Origin: an uncultured Clostridia bacterium
GTDB taxonomy: Bacteria > Bacillota > Clostridia > Oscillospirales > Acutalibacteraceae
Direction: 5' to 3'
DNA length: 14,223 nt
Assembly (NCBI GenBank): GCA_947626485.1
Contig: CANQSG010000037.1
Location: forward strand, 1 to 14,223
Shown piece by piece: positions 13,093-14,223 of the stretch (its first letter is position 1; each line of letters starts with the position of its first letter). Under the pieces are notes generated by a model that did no database searches, had not been told where the DNA came from, and saw nothing but the letters and a program-made list of their open reading frames with translations. A program made the position numbers and the translations under genes.

Positions 13093-14091
13093 ATGGCTTT
13101 GTTTGAAAGTTACGAAAGAAGAATCGACCAGATCAACGCCGAGCTCGCGAAGCACGGCATCGCCTCGCTCGAGGAAGCGAAGCAGATCTGCGACGACGCC
13201 GGGGTCGACGCCTACGGCATCGTCAAGGGCATTCAGCCGATCTGCTTTGAAAACGCCTGCTGGGCGTACACCGTCGGCTGCGCCATCGCGCTGAAGGACG
13301 GGGTCGCCTCCGCCGCCGAAGCCGCCGAGAAGATCGGCCTCGGGCTGCAATCCTTCTGCATTCCCGGCTCGGTCGCCGACGACCGCAAGGTCGGCCTCGG
13401 GCACGGCAACCTCGGCGCCATGCTGCTGCGCGACGAGACGAAGTGCTTCGCCTTCCTCGCCGGGCATGAATCCTTCGCCGCCGCCGAGGGCGCCATCGGC
13501 CTCGCCAACAGCGCCAACAAGGCGCGCAAGGAGCCGCTGCGCGTGATCCTCAACGGCCTCGGCAAGGACGCGGCGCAGATCATCTCCCGCATCAACGGCT
13601 TCACCTACGTTCAGACGCAGTTCGATTATTACACCGGCGCGCTGAACATCGTCAAAGAAACCGCCTATTCGAACGGCGCGCGCGCGAAGGTGCGCTGCTA
13701 CGGCGCCGACGACGTCCGCGAAGGCGTCGCGATCATGCACCATGAGGGCGTCGACGTGTCGATCACCGGCAACTCCACCAACCCGACCCGCTTCCAGCAC
13801 CCGGTGGCAGGCACCTACAAGAAGGAGTGCATCGAGCAGGGCAAGAAGTATTTCTCGGTCGCCTCGGGCGGCGGCACCGGCCGCACCCTGCACCCCGACA
13901 ATATGGCGGCCGGCCCCGCTTCTTACGGCATGACCGACACCATGGGTCGGATGCATTCCGACGCGCAGTTTGCCGGGTCGTCTTCGGTGCCGGCGCATGT
14001 GGAGATGATGGGGTTGATTGGGATGGGCAACAACCCGATGGTTGGGGCTACTGTGGCTTGTGCGGTTGCGGTGGCGCAGGCTCAGAAGTAA
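13093..14091 (+). CDS. GGGtGRT-motif protein, function unknown
   Basis: This 332-aa protein is named for its motif SGGGTGRTLHPDNM; GGGTGRT is residues 259-265 (13867-13887). The family is recognisable and tends to be found beside an Fe-S scaffold-like gene, as here, but I know of no established function. Visible features are a cysteine-rich N-terminal part (Cys33, 51, 56, 63, 89, 118), a Gly-rich stretch VGLGHGNLGAMLLRDETKC (100-118), SITGNSTNPTRFQHP (223-237), the GGGtGRT loop, and an Ala/Gly/Met-rich end (HVEMMGLIGMGNNPMVGATV). There is no signal peptide or clear membrane segment, so it should be cytoplasmic. The glycine-rich loop could bind a phosphate or nucleotide; that is speculation. 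The start is supported by AAGGGGG (13078-13084), 8 bases upstream. It forms an operon with the scaffold gene and ends just before a strong terminator. Confidence 0.88.
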   Translation: MALFESYERRIDQINAELAKHGIASLEEAKQICDDAGVDAYGIVKGIQPICFENACWAYTVGCAIALKDGVASAAEAAEKIGLGLQSFCIPGSVADDRKVGLGHGNLGAMLLRDETKCFAFLAGHESFAAAEGAIGLANSANKARKEPLRVILNGLGKDAAQIISRINGFTYVQTQFDYYTGALNIVKETAYSNGARAKVRCYGADDVREGVAIMHHEGVDVSITGNSTNPTRFQHPVAGTYKKECIEQGKKYFSVASGGGTGRTLHPDNMAAGPASYGMTDTMGRMHSDAQFAGSSSVPAHVEMMGLIGMGNNPMVGATVACAVAVAQAQK

Positions 14092-14109
14092 AAGTTCTTT
14101 TACAAATCG

Positions 14110-14144
14110 AAAAGGCGACTCGGTTTTTTTACCGGGTCGCTTTT
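14110..14144 (+). terminator. Intrinsic terminator of the scaffold-GGGtGRT operon
   Basis: GCGACTCGGT (14115-14124) pairs with ACCGGGTCGC (14131-14140), with one G-U pair around a T6 loop. It is followed by TTTT and flanked on the left by AAAAG. It begins 18 bases after the stop codon. Confidence 0.88.
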
Positions 14145-14162
14145 GATTGCAGTCTAAATAAA

Positions 14163-14181
14163 CCCCCGGTTCTACCGGGGG
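14163..14181 (-). terminator. GC-rich hairpin, possible terminator for an incoming minus-strand gene
   Basis: CCCCCGGT-TCT-ACCGGGGG is a perfect 8-bp stem with a 3-base loop. Read on the minus strand it is followed by TTTATTTA, a fair terminator tail. On the plus strand it is followed by purines, so it does not fit as a second plus-strand terminator. The gene it would serve is beyond 14223. I see nothing else in 14145-14223. Confidence 0.5.
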
Positions 14182-14223
14182 AGAGGCAAAACGCTTTAGT
14201 AAAAAGAGAACGGGCGAGCTAAA

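Noticed and set aside
12381..13998. Long minus-strand frames opposite the scaffold and GGGtGRT genes.
   Set aside because: Antisense shadows of two well-supported plus-strand genes; no ribosome sites or domains.

Overview
This 14.2 kb window looks like chromosome from a high-GC member of the Clostridia, probably of Oscillospiraceae/Ruminococcaceae type. This is an inference from several features. Shine-Dalgarno sites are strong and many promoters have a TGn-extended -10. The surface proteins carry InlB-type (Listeria-Bacteroides) repeats, and DUF1287, zinc-ribbon/DUF4190-like and GGGtGRT genes of clostridial flavour are present. No rRNA, tRNA, CRISPR array, phage gene or insertion sequence was seen.

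Region 1 (about 1-8620, minus strand) is a probable four-gene operon for the cell surface. In transcription order it holds a 1110-aa secreted protein built of alternating beta-sandwich (CBM4/9-like) and InlB-like modules with a separate C-terminal domain, a 144-aa Gly/Ser/Thr-rich lipoprotein, a family 1 ABC solute-binding lipoprotein, and a second secreted modular protein (over 1080 aa) that leaves the window at position 1. Gene gaps are 25, 18 and 66 bases. The single recognisable promoter has an extended -10 and a poor -35. Two perfect 11-bp direct repeats lie 21 bp apart just upstream, where an activator would be expected to bind. No permease or ATPase gene is in view.

Region 2 (8620-10800) holds small genes and repeats: a zinc-ribbon membrane protein with its own promoter and terminator, an Lgt-family gene broken by a frameshift, and a 55-aa ribbon-helix-helix protein too short for ordinary ORF calling. 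Two copies of a dispersed element (GC palindrome, GAGTGAA heptads, GTCCG hairpin, nearby terminator) sit here. One copy supplies the last codons and stop of the Lgt-like gene.

Region 3 (10890-12190, minus strand) is a two-gene unit: a flavin reductase-like split-barrel protein followed, with an ATGA overlap, by a membrane-anchored DUF1287 protein.

Region 4 (12300-14150, plus strand) is a two-gene operon: a NifU/IscU-like scaffold with a remodelled first cysteine site, then a GGGtGRT-motif protein. It has its own promoter and terminator. The family is recognisable but I know of no established function, so this pair is the strongest candidate for an undescribed system in the window. The long plus-strand reading frames over region 1 are antisense shadows caused by GC-rich third codon positions.
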